This document shows, in pieces, positions 6,687 through 13,789 of a stretch of DNA of 13,789 nucleotides. How positions within the stretch are numbered: the stretch's first letter is position 1; each line of letters begins with the position of its first letter. This stretch comes from an uncultured Lachnospiraceae bacterium (lineage in GTDB: Bacteria > Bacillota > Clostridia > Lachnospirales > Lachnospiraceae). The notes beneath the pieces are model-generated. The model saw nothing but the letters and a program-made list of their open reading frames with translations. It was not told the DNA's origin and made no database searches. A program made the translations under genes and the position numbers. The stretch covers positions 5,878-19,666 of the forward strand of contig CAJUCK010000031.1 in NCBI GenBank assembly GCA_910585395.1, in the 5' to 3' direction.

Positions 6687-8603
6687 GTGAGAAAGCGTAT
6701 TTTAACATTTTTGCTGGCAGGATTTGTGCTTTTATCAGGGATTCCTGTGGATGCTGCCCCGGCAGCTTTTGCACAGAATGTGATATCAGCAGAGGAAGGA
6801 ACAGAACGGCCTGAAGGGCATTTATATCCAGTAGGAGGATGCCTGGAACCGGAAGCCATAGAGATATCAGCAGAAGAGGCGTCACAGACAGTATTTGACG
6901 ATGAGAAACAGCGTGGGCTGTCTTATGGTTCAGATTCTTATGGTTCTCAGCAATACAGTACATTTTGGGATACGTATTCTTCCAATTATATTTATAATCA
7001 ATTGGACGAAAAGGAACGGAAATTCTGGGATGCTTTAGACAATTTGTGCAGCAAATATTTGACAACTGCTCAGAATGCCGTATATATGAGGTATAGTGGT
7101 GGGAGTTCCTATGTGCTGGGAGAGGTGATAAATGGAGATATGGGTGTGTCTGCCTATCAGGCGCAAAGTCTGTTTGTCATTTTTTCTTATGCCAATCCTC
7201 AATATTATTTTTTGAATAACAGTTATGTATATGGAGAAAAGCTTATATCTGGGCAGGTGAAGGATGTATTTTATCCAGGAATATATGACCAGTTTGCAAG
7301 AGGAAATACGAGAAATTTGATGACAGCTCAATTTAAGGCTCAGATTGATTTTATGAGAAATCAGGTTTTAAAAGGGGCAAATGATCTGGAGAAGGCAAAG
7401 ATTGCCCATGATCTGATTGTCGACAAGATTATGTATGATCCAGGATTTGACACGCTGCCGCAATTCTCACAGCCATATACGCCTTATCATCAGAGCGCAT
7501 ACAGTGTATTCTGTGACGATTATACAGTGTGCGCAGGCTATACAAAGGCCTTTGAGATTCTTATGAACAGTGTGCAAATTGACACGCTGGGTATCACCAG
7601 TTCCAGTCATGCCTGGAATCTGATCCGCCTTAATGATTCCTGGTATTGTATAGATTTGACATGGGATGATATGGATGGAAGAGAAGGACTGGCTGCGCAG
7701 TACAGCTTTTTTGGCGTTAGTGAATCCAGGCTTACCAATGAATTGGATCAGCAGAGCTCTCATCAGAAAGAGGCGATGTATACGGGAATGACACCCAAAT
7801 GTACGAGAGACCTTGGTTCTACCAAAGGCCAAGTGGGAACAGTATATGTACCTGCTCAGAAGGCAGCGGCGCCTTCGATCAGCCAGAAAAAAAATGCAAA
7901 AGATATCTCTGTGACCATACAGTCTGCTACACCAGGGGCAGAGATTTATTATACTATTGATGGGAAAAATCCATCATCCTCAAATACCAGAGGATTTCGG
8001 TATAGAGGACCTTTCAAGGTTACTTCAAATGTGACGGTAAAGGCAGTGGCAGTGCAGGATGGAATGTGGGACAGCTCGATTTCTGGGGTTGAAGTAAAAG
8101 GCCAGATGTGCAGCGTTAAATTTGACACCAAAGGCGGTAAGAAAATTTCTTCTCAGAAAGTGTGGCCAGGAAAAACAGTAAAAAAACCGGCAAATCCCAA
8201 GCGGGCAAAATATACATTTGCAGGATGGTATAAAGACAGCAAATGCAAGAGCAAGTGGAACTTTAATAATAAAATCGAAAAGACTACCACGATCTATGCC
8301 AAATGGAATAAAGTGAAGGTCGCAAATACTTCCATTCGCAAATTGAAAAATATTTCTGGAGGGAAGATGTCAGTCGCTTTTAAGAAGGTAAACAAGGCAA
8401 AGGGATATCAGATTCGGTACTCTGTCAAAGCTAATATGAAGTCTGCAAAAAAGAAAGAGATAAAGACTACCTCCAAAGTAATCGGTGGTTTGAAGAAAGA
8501 CGTTACTTATTATGTACAGGTAAGGGCGTATCAGAAAGATTCTGCCGGAGAGAAGGTTTATGGAAACTGGAGCAGAGCCAAGAAAGTTACTATTCGAAAA
8601 TAA
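6687..8603 (+). CDS. Secreted transglutaminase-like protein with chitobiase-C-like, InlB and FN3-like domains
   Basis: This is a 638-aa exported protein. VRKRILTFLLAGFVLLSG begins a signal peptide ending near VDAAPAAFA. Residues 190-340 contain a transglutaminase-like core: C282 in TVCAGYTKAF, H308 in SSSHAWNLI and D323 in YCIDLTWDD form the Cys-His-Asp triad in the standard order and spacing. Residues 395-472 resemble the chitobiase/hexosaminidase C-terminal fold (IYYTIDGKNP, then VKAVAV). Residues 475-542 are one InlB-type B repeat (FDTKGGKK, FAGWY, YAKW). Residues 543-638 resemble a fibronectin type III domain (GYQIRYSV, then YYVQVRAY). Proteins of this superfamily may be cross-linking enzymes, peptidases or amidases, so the reaction is not known. 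It is embedded between rmlC and the exporter, which suggests a role at the cell surface where the polymer arrives. It lacks a sortase motif. Confidence 0.87.
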   Translation: MRKRILTFLLAGFVLLSGIPVDAAPAAFAQNVISAEEGTERPEGHLYPVGGCLEPEAIEISAEEASQTVFDDEKQRGLSYGSDSYGSQQYSTFWDTYSSNYIYNQLDEKERKFWDALDNLCSKYLTTAQNAVYMRYSGGSSYVLGEVINGDMGVSAYQAQSLFVIFSYANPQYYFLNNSYVYGEKLISGQVKDVFYPGIYDQFARGNTRNLMTAQFKAQIDFMRNQVLKGANDLEKAKIAHDLIVDKIMYDPGFDTLPQFSQPYTPYHQSAYSVFCDDYTVCAGYTKAFEILMNSVQIDTLGITSSSHAWNLIRLNDSWYCIDLTWDDMDGREGLAAQYSFFGVSESRLTNELDQQSSHQKEAMYTGMTPKCTRDLGSTKGQVGTVYVPAQKAAAPSISQKKNAKDISVTIQSATPGAEIYYTIDGKNPSSSNTRGFRYRGPFKVTSNVTVKAVAVQDGMWDSSISGVEVKGQMCSVKFDTKGGKKISSQKVWPGKTVKKPANPKRAKYTFAGWYKDSKCKSKWNFNNKIEKTTTIYAKWNKVKVANTSIRKLKNISGGKMSVAFKKVNKAKGYQIRYSVKANMKSAKKKEIKTTSKVIGGLKKDVTYYVQVRAYQKDSAGEKVYGNWSRAKKVTIRK

Positions 8604-8624
8604 TCAAAGGAAGTCGGAACACGT

Positions 8625-9452
8625 ATGAATGCAAAATCCCAAAATATAGTTGTAGAAGTGATAGAGAACCGGAAGCTGGTAGGAAGCCTGGCTAAAAATG
8701 ACTTCAAAACCAAGTTTGCCGGTTCCTATCTGGGTACCATCTGGGCATTTGTGCAGCCGGTAATTACGGTATTAATTTACTGGTTTGTATTTGAAAAGGC
8801 AATAGGAGCAACTGCCCGTATTCGGGGAGAACTGCCTCTGCCTTATGTATTGTGGCTGGTGGCGGGAATTGTGCCATGGTTTTTCTTTTCCGATTGTATC
8901 AGCGCAGGAACAGCTGTGCTGATGGAGTATAATTACCTAGTTAAGAAAGTAGTGTTCAATATTGATATTCTGCCGGTAGTCAAGGTGTTTTCTTCTGTTT
9001 TTGTACATGTGTTTTTTGTGGTTTTTATGCTGGTGCTATTTGCCGTTTATGGCTACCTGCCAGATTTATATGCTCTGCAGGTGGTTTATTATAGTCTGGG
9101 AGTACTGATACTTGCATTGGGAATGAGTTATCTCACCAGTGCGGTATCCGTATTTTTTCCAGATATGCGGCAGATTGTAAATATAGCATTACAGATCGGA
9201 ATATGGGCAACCCCTATTATGTGGAATATTGACGATATGAAACAGAAGATCCCAGATGCAGTGATGGCAGTCTTAAAACTGAATCCTTTGTATTACATTG
9301 TACAGGGTTACCGGGAGGCATTGATTGACAAACGATGGTTTTTTGAACATCCCGGCATGACACTGTATTTCTGGTGCTTTACGGCGGCAGTATGCATTCT
9401 GGGTGTGACAGTATTTAAACGACTGAAAGTACATTTTGCAGATGTGCTGTAG
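8625..9452 (+). CDS. ABC polysaccharide exporter permease (Wzm/TagG family)
   Basis: This 275-aa protein is the membrane half of an ABC-2 type exporter for undecaprenyl-linked polysaccharide. Residues 18-45 show the family signature: LAKNDFKTKFAGSYLGTIWA leading to QPVITVLIYWFVFE. About six membrane segments follow, with a conserved PFxxWLVAGIVPWFFF-like region (here PYVLWLVAGIVPWFFF) and, near the end, NPLYYIVQGYREAL, which is highly typical. AAAGGA lies upstream of the ATG, though rather far (13 bases), so initiation may be modest or coupled to the gene before it. The cognate ATPase starts 11 bases after the stop. Relatives include Wzm of O-antigen export, TagG of teichoic acid export and RgpC/GacD of streptococcal rhamnan export; the rml genes favour the last kind. 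Confidence 0.94.
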   Translation: MNAKSQNIVVEVIENRKLVGSLAKNDFKTKFAGSYLGTIWAFVQPVITVLIYWFVFEKAIGATARIRGELPLPYVLWLVAGIVPWFFFSDCISAGTAVLMEYNYLVKKVVFNIDILPVVKVFSSVFVHVFFVVFMLVLFAVYGYLPDLYALQVVYYSLGVLILALGMSYLTSAVSVFFPDMRQIVNIALQIGIWATPIMWNIDDMKQKIPDAVMAVLKLNPLYYIVQGYREALIDKRWFFEHPGMTLYFWCFTAAVCILGVTVFKRLKVHFADVL

Positions 9453-9463
9453 AAAGGAAGCGT

Positions 9464-10726
9464 ATGGGACAGACAGCAATCAAAATAAGCCAGGTCAGTA
9501 AAGTATATAAATTGTATGATACTCCTGCTGCACGGCTTAAGGATGCACTGGGGCTTTCCAGGAAGAAAAATTTCAGAGAGCATGAGGCATTAAAAGGGAT
9601 AAATCTGGATATTCAAAAAGGAGAGACGGTTGGGATTATAGGAACCAATGGTTCAGGAAAGTCGACCCTCCTTAAGATTATCACAGGTGTAATCCAGCAG
9701 ACCAGCGGGGAAGTGGAGGTAAAAGGGAGGATTTCTGCCCTGCTGGAGCTGGGGGCTGGCTTCAATATGGAATATACTGGGATTGAGAATGTATATCTGC
9801 AGGGGACTATGATGGGGTTTGCCAGAGAAGAGATCAGCAGCAGGATGGACGCGATTCTGGATTTTGCAGATATCGGAGAATTTGTGAATCAGCCAGTAAA
9901 AACTTATTCCAGCGGTATGTTTGTACGCCTTGCTTTTGCAGTGGCAATCAATATTGAACCAGAAATACTTATTGTGGATGAAGCGCTATCAGTGGGAGAT
10001 GTGTTTTTCCAGGCAAAGTGTTACCGCAAATTTGAAGAGTTTAAAGAGCTGGGCAAAACCATACTCTTTGTAAGTCATGATCTCAGCAGCATCACCAAAT
10101 ACTGTGACCGTGCCATTTTGCTCAACAAGGGCGAAAAAGTGATGGAAGGCACGCCCAAGGAGGCGGTAGACCGCTTTAAGATGGCGTTGGTGAAACAGGA
10201 AGAGGCGCAGCGCAGAGAAAATACAACACTTTGGAATCCTGCGGATGCCCAAGGCAAATGGAGAGACAGTCTCAGTGTGAATCCGGAAACGCTGGAGTAT
10301 GGAGACAAAAAGGCAGAGATTCTTGATTTTGCCATTGTGGATAAGACAGGTAAGATTACCAATGTGATTGAAAAGGGAGAGGCATGTACCATCAGGATGA
10401 AAGTATTATTTCATCAGGAGGTAGCAGAGCCGATTTTTGCTTTTACCCTGAAAAATCTGATGGGGATAGAGCTGACAGGCACAAATACCATGCTGGAGAA
10501 ACAGCTGACAGAGCCCAAGAAGAAGGGCGATATTCAGGTAGTGAGCTTTACGCAGAAAATGATCCTGCAGGGAGGCGAATATCTGTTGTCTTTGGGATGT
10601 ACCGGATATGAAAAAGAGGAATTTAAGGTGCATCACAGATTGTATGATGTGTGCAGCCTGGGGGTGATTTCAGAACGAAATACAGTTGGCTATTTTGATA
10701 TGGAATCCACCGTTGTGTTGGAATAA
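9464..10726 (+). CDS. ABC polysaccharide exporter ATPase with C-terminal cargo domain (Wzt family)
   Basis: This 420-aa protein powers the permease encoded just upstream. Walker A is GTNGSGKST at 60-68. The signature loop YSSGM is at 148-152. Walker B with its catalytic glutamate is ILIVDE (D172, E173), and the switch histidine is H205 in VSHD. Residues 1-235 form the ATPase. Residues from about 240 add a second domain (ILDFAIVDKTGK, FAFTLKNLMGIELTGTNT) matching the Wzt_C pattern, a beta sandwich that in Escherichia coli O8/O9a Wzt binds the modified non-reducing end of the polymer. Its presence implies that export waits for a particular end group or chain type. AAAGGA directly follows the permease stop and gives a five-base spacing to ATG. 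Confidence 0.94.
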   Translation: MGQTAIKISQVSKVYKLYDTPAARLKDALGLSRKKNFREHEALKGINLDIQKGETVGIIGTNGSGKSTLLKIITGVIQQTSGEVEVKGRISALLELGAGFNMEYTGIENVYLQGTMMGFAREEISSRMDAILDFADIGEFVNQPVKTYSSGMFVRLAFAVAINIEPEILIVDEALSVGDVFFQAKCYRKFEEFKELGKTILFVSHDLSSITKYCDRAILLNKGEKVMEGTPKEAVDRFKMALVKQEEAQRRENTTLWNPADAQGKWRDSLSVNPETLEYGDKKAEILDFAIVDKTGKITNVIEKGEACTIRMKVLFHQEVAEPIFAFTLKNLMGIELTGTNTMLEKQLTEPKKKGDIQVVSFTQKMILQGGEYLLSLGCTGYEKEEFKVHHRLYDVCSLGVISERNTVGYFDMESTVVLE

Positions 10727-10731
10727 AATCA

Positions 10732-10737
10732 GAGGGA
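10732..10737 (+). promoter_or_regulatory. Ribosome binding site that fixes the GT2 start
   Basis: GAGGGA lies eight bases before the ATG at 10746 and 5 bases after the Wzt stop. A longer in-frame start (TTG at 10686) would overlap the Wzt gene by 41 bases and has no ribosome binding site, so the ATG is preferred. Confidence 0.7.
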
Positions 10738-10745
10738 TAGAAAAT

Positions 10746-13181
10746 ATGCTGGAAAAGTTTAACGTAGTAAGAGTCAGATTTCACATAGAAGAAAAACAGG
10801 TACTGGTGATACAGGGCTGGAAATATGAGATGGCCGGGGACGACAGGCTTACGGTTACCCTGGATAATCAGGAGCTTCCCTGGAGTATGAAAAAATATGA
10901 TGGTATGGAGGTACGCCAGCGTTATATGATTTATGACCTGGGCATTGAAGAGGAATATTTTCTGTACGTAACGCTGCCGCAGAATTTTGGAGAATATCAG
11001 GAATTGGTTCTTAGTGCCGGAGAACAGCCAGTATTCCGAAAGAAGACGTCTGCGCTTCTAAAACAGCAGCAGGAACTTGATTTGTTCGTGGAACAGACAG
11101 TACTGGAAAAAGGAAAATGCTATATCAAAGGATGGGCGGCATCCCAGTCTCCTATATCTGTGAAGGCTTTTGGGCCAGGAGGCAGAGAGTTGTCCTGTGA
11201 GATTTCCTGGCATGAACGCAGGGATGTGGCGCAGGTCTATCGAGAGACGGAACGTCTGCCAGATACAGGATTTGAAATTACACTGCCGCATCATGGATTG
11301 TCACAAGTGTGGCTTGAATTTTTTAATGGAGACCGTAGAACGAGAGTCAGGGTTCCTGTTATGACTACCTTTTTATTTGAAAATGTTATGGGCAGCAGTT
11401 ATCTCGGCAAGGGTATGAGGTTCCTACAGCGTCATGGAATGAAAGAATTCTGTACCCGTACTATGCAGGTTTTGATGCAGAAATCAGCCTCCCAGGGCGA
11501 TTATGAGAAATACCGGCGCGCTGTGACGCCCACAGAAGAAGAATTTGCAAGGCAGCGGCAGGCAGACTGGCAGGAGAAACCTTTGTTTTCCATTGTGGTG
11601 CCTTTGTACAAGACGCCGGAAAAGTATCTGGAGCAGCTGGTGGACTCTATTCTGCAGCAGACTTACGAGCATTGGGAACTTTGTCTGTCGGACGGCAGCG
11701 GAGCTCCTTCCCCGCTGGAAAATTACCTGAATAAGCTGGAACAGGAAGAGAAGAGGGTCAAAGTTGTCAGACATAGTACCCCTCTGAAAATTTCGGATAA
11801 CACGAATGCGGCAATCGAAAAGGCGTCTGGAGATTATATTGTGTTTGCAGATCATGACGATCTGCTGACGAAAGATGCCTTATATGAATGTGCATATGCA
11901 TTGAAAGAACATCCAGAGACAGAATTGATTTATTCAGATGAAGACAAGATATCTATGAATGGAAAACGATATTTTGAACCTCATTTTAAATCCGATTACA
12001 ATCCAGACCTTCTGTGCAGTATGAATTATTTCTGTCATCTGGTGGTGGTAAAGCGGACGCTGCTTAAGAAAACAGGACTGTTAAATGGAGCGTTTGATGG
12101 AGCGCAGGATTATGATTTTGTACTGCGGTGTACAGAGCATACCAGAAATATTTATCATATTCCTAAAGTTTTGTACCATTGGCGGGCACATGAAAATTCC
12201 ACAGCGGAAAATCCTGAGAGCAAACGATATGCTTTTGAGGCGGGAAAACGTGCCATAGAAGCGCACTATGAAAGAAGAAATCTCCCAGCTAAGGTAGAGA
12301 TGGGGGAATATCCAGGGCTTTACCGGACTCTTTGGCAATGGCAGGAGCAGCCTCTGATTTCTATTTTGATACCGAATAAGGACCATACAGAAGATTTAGA
12401 AAAATGCATTCAGTCCATAGAGAACAACTCCACATACCAAAATTATGAATATATTATCATTGAAAACAACAGCGAACTGCCGGAAACCTTTGCATATTAT
12501 AAAAAGCTGGAACAGGAAAATCAAAAGGCGCATGTCGTGTACTGGGAGGGTGGATTTAACTTTTCTGCCATCAATAATTTCGGCGCAGAATATGCCAAAG
12601 GAGAGTATCTGCTGCTTTTAAATAACGACACAGAGATTATTAACCCGGACTGCCTGTGGCAGCTTTTAGGTTATTGTATGCGGGAAGACGTGGGTGTGGT
12701 GGGCGCAAGGCTCTATTATGAAGATAATACCATTCAGCATGCAGGAGTAGTGATTGGCTTTGGAGGAATTGCGGGACATACCTTTATTGGATTTGACAGG
12801 CAGGCTAACGGCTATTTTTCCAGGATTATCTGTGCTCAGGATTACAGTGCAGTGACAGCGGCCTGCATGATGACGAAAAAGTCTGTATTTTGGCAGGCTG
12901 GCGGGATGACAGAGGAGCTTGTAGTGGCATTTAACGATATCGACTATTGTATGAAAGTTCAGGAATTGGGGAAACTGGTGGTCTATAATCCCTACGCCCA
13001 GCTCTACCATTATGAATCCAAATCCAGAGGGATGGAGGATTCTCCAGAGAAGCAGGAACGCTACTATAAAGAAATGAAGTATTTTGTAACAAAATGGAAA
13101 GAATATATGGATCAGGGAGACCCTTACTATAATCCGAATCTTACTTTGTCAAAAGCAGATTTTTCACTGAAACAAGTGTAA
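10746..13181 (+). CDS. Double GT2 glycosyltransferase with N-terminal beta-rich domain
   Basis: This 811-aa cytoplasmic enzyme has two family-2 transferase modules. Module one runs from about residue 279 (PLFSIVVPLYK) with DHDD at 369-372 as the metal/nucleotide site and QDYDFVLR later. Module two runs from about residue 536 (PLISILIPNKD) with NND at 626-628 and the downstream AGVVIGFGG and NDIDYCMK motifs. This double arrangement is common in rhamnan and O-antigen polymerising or chain-building enzymes, where the modules may add different linkages. Residues 1-270 hold two similar beta-rich units, each with an IxGW motif (VIQGW and YIKGW); the second ends in DTGFEITLP. These units are not catalytic GT2 sequence. 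No membrane segment is evident. The gene follows the Wzt stop with 19 bases between and precedes the methyltransferase by 28 bases, so all three are cotranscribed. Sugar donor and linkage cannot be read from sequence; dTDP-rhamnose is a reasonable guess. Confidence 0.93.
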   Translation: MLEKFNVVRVRFHIEEKQVLVIQGWKYEMAGDDRLTVTLDNQELPWSMKKYDGMEVRQRYMIYDLGIEEEYFLYVTLPQNFGEYQELVLSAGEQPVFRKKTSALLKQQQELDLFVEQTVLEKGKCYIKGWAASQSPISVKAFGPGGRELSCEISWHERRDVAQVYRETERLPDTGFEITLPHHGLSQVWLEFFNGDRRTRVRVPVMTTFLFENVMGSSYLGKGMRFLQRHGMKEFCTRTMQVLMQKSASQGDYEKYRRAVTPTEEEFARQRQADWQEKPLFSIVVPLYKTPEKYLEQLVDSILQQTYEHWELCLSDGSGAPSPLENYLNKLEQEEKRVKVVRHSTPLKISDNTNAAIEKASGDYIVFADHDDLLTKDALYECAYALKEHPETELIYSDEDKISMNGKRYFEPHFKSDYNPDLLCSMNYFCHLVVVKRTLLKKTGLLNGAFDGAQDYDFVLRCTEHTRNIYHIPKVLYHWRAHENSTAENPESKRYAFEAGKRAIEAHYERRNLPAKVEMGEYPGLYRTLWQWQEQPLISILIPNKDHTEDLEKCIQSIENNSTYQNYEYIIIENNSELPETFAYYKKLEQENQKAHVVYWEGGFNFSAINNFGAEYAKGEYLLLLNNDTEIINPDCLWQLLGYCMREDVGVVGARLYYEDNTIQHAGVVIGFGGIAGHTFIGFDRQANGYFSRIICAQDYSAVTAACMMTKKSVFWQAGGMTEELVVAFNDIDYCMKVQELGKLVVYNPYAQLYHYESKSRGMEDSPEKQERYYKEMKYFVTKWKEYMDQGDPYYNPNLTLSKADFSLKQV

Positions 13182-13209
13182 GCCCCTTGAGGAAAGGCGG
13201 AAAATATTA

Positions 13210-13789
13210 ATGGAAAAAATTGGAAATGTCGTTTTAGATGATACCTATTATCCAGGAGAAGATCTCTACAGCGATGGCGCTGTGGAAGATCATATCTTAG
13301 AACTGGTACAGACATATTCCCGGCAGGAATATCCCCAGGTGATCGCCAGAGAGCAGGATTGGGCAGTGATGTATCATCTTGCTCATGAACGTGAAAATAT
13401 TTTAAGCTGGTATCCTTTTACGCCAGGGGCAAAAGTGCTGGAAGTGGGTTCTGGCTGCGGAGCAGTTACTGGAGCTGTTTCGAATGCAGCAGATGAGGTT
13501 ACTTGTATTGACCTTTCAAAGAAACGCAGTATGGTAAATGCGGTGCGCCATAAGGACAGCGGCAATATTAAAATATGTCTGGGGAATTTTCAGGATGTGG
13601 AAAAAGTACTTAAAAAGGATTTTGATTACGCTACCCTGATTGGCGTATTTGAATATGGCCGGGGCTATATCGGTGGAGAGCAGCCCTATCATGATTTTTT
13701 AACTACGGTTATGGATCATGTCCGCCCCGGCGGGAAACTGCTGATTGCCATAGAAAATAAATTTGGATTAAAGTATTGGGCAGGCTGCA
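13210..13789 (+). CDS. SAM-dependent methyltransferase, N-terminal part (runs off window)
   Basis: The first 193 codons are present with no stop, and the gene continues beyond the right edge. Residues 76-85 (VLEVGSGCGA) are the class I motif I that binds S-adenosylmethionine. ADEVTCIDLS ends in the acidic residue expected for the ribose contact, FDYATLIGVFEYG is motif IV-like, and VRPGGKLLIAIENKFGLKYW follows as the strand 5 region. The start ATG follows a purine-rich AGGAAAGGCGG. Proteins of this type next to GT2 and Wzm/Wzt genes usually modify the growing glycan. In the E. coli O8/O9a paradigm WbdD caps the chain by methylation (and phosphorylation in O9a) through a fused kinase. Whether a second domain follows here cannot be seen. 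Cap formation is inference from context. Confidence 0.88.
   Translation, partial: MEKIGNVVLDDTYYPGEDLYSDGAVEDHILELVQTYSRQEYPQVIAREQDWAVMYHLAHERENILSWYPFTPGAKVLEVGSGCGAVTGAVSNAADEVTCIDLSKKRSMVNAVRHKDSGNIKICLGNFQDVEKVLKKDFDYATLIGVFEYGRGYIGGEQPYHDFLTTVMDHVRPGGKLLIAIENKFGLKYWAGC

Noticed and set aside
10686..10745. Longer glycosyltransferase frame beginning at TTG 10686, overlapping the Wzt gene
   Set aside because: There is no ribosome binding site, the added residues look like out-of-frame Wzt sequence, and the ATG at 10746 has a well-placed GAGGGA.

Overview
The window looks like chromosomal DNA of a Gram-positive gut Clostridia, most likely a Lachnospiraceae (inference). The base composition is moderate, the ribosome binding sites are strong AGGAGG-type, the secreted proteins carry InlB-type B repeats, and a DUF6077-like membrane protein is present. 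I cannot name a genus. All genes that I accept lie on the + strand. I see no tRNA, rRNA, CRISPR array, transposase or integrase.

Region 1 (1-3062) is a self-contained transcription unit. It has a near-consensus promoter at 14-42, one large secreted protein (971 aa: signal peptide, acidic decapeptide-repeat linker, five InlB-type repeats and a C-terminal glycosidase-like DUF5722-type domain), and a bidirectional hairpin terminator.

Region 2 (3141 to the right edge) is a long co-directional polysaccharide operon that starts from an extended -10 promoter at 3141-3169. Its order is: a DUF6077/GT-C-like multispanning protein present as two adjacent reading frames; rmlA and rmlC of the dTDP-L-rhamnose pathway; a secreted transglutaminase-like protein with chitobiase-C-like, InlB and FN3-like domains; an ABC-type polysaccharide exporter (Wzm-like permease, and Wzt-like ATPase with a C-terminal cargo-recognition domain); an 811-aa glycosyltransferase with two GT2 modules; and the start of a SAM-dependent methyltransferase that runs off the window.

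Together the genes suggest synthesis and export of a rhamnose-containing cell-wall polysaccharide. RmlA and RmlC supply precursor, the GT2 protein (and perhaps the DUF6077 protein) build or decorate the chain, the methyltransferase may modify or cap it, and Wzm/Wzt export it across the membrane. The two secreted InlB-repeat proteins flanking or embedded in this machinery are the least explained part: a candidate glycosidase and a candidate transglutaminase/protease-fold enzyme that could remodel or attach surface polymers. rmlB and rmlD are not in the window.
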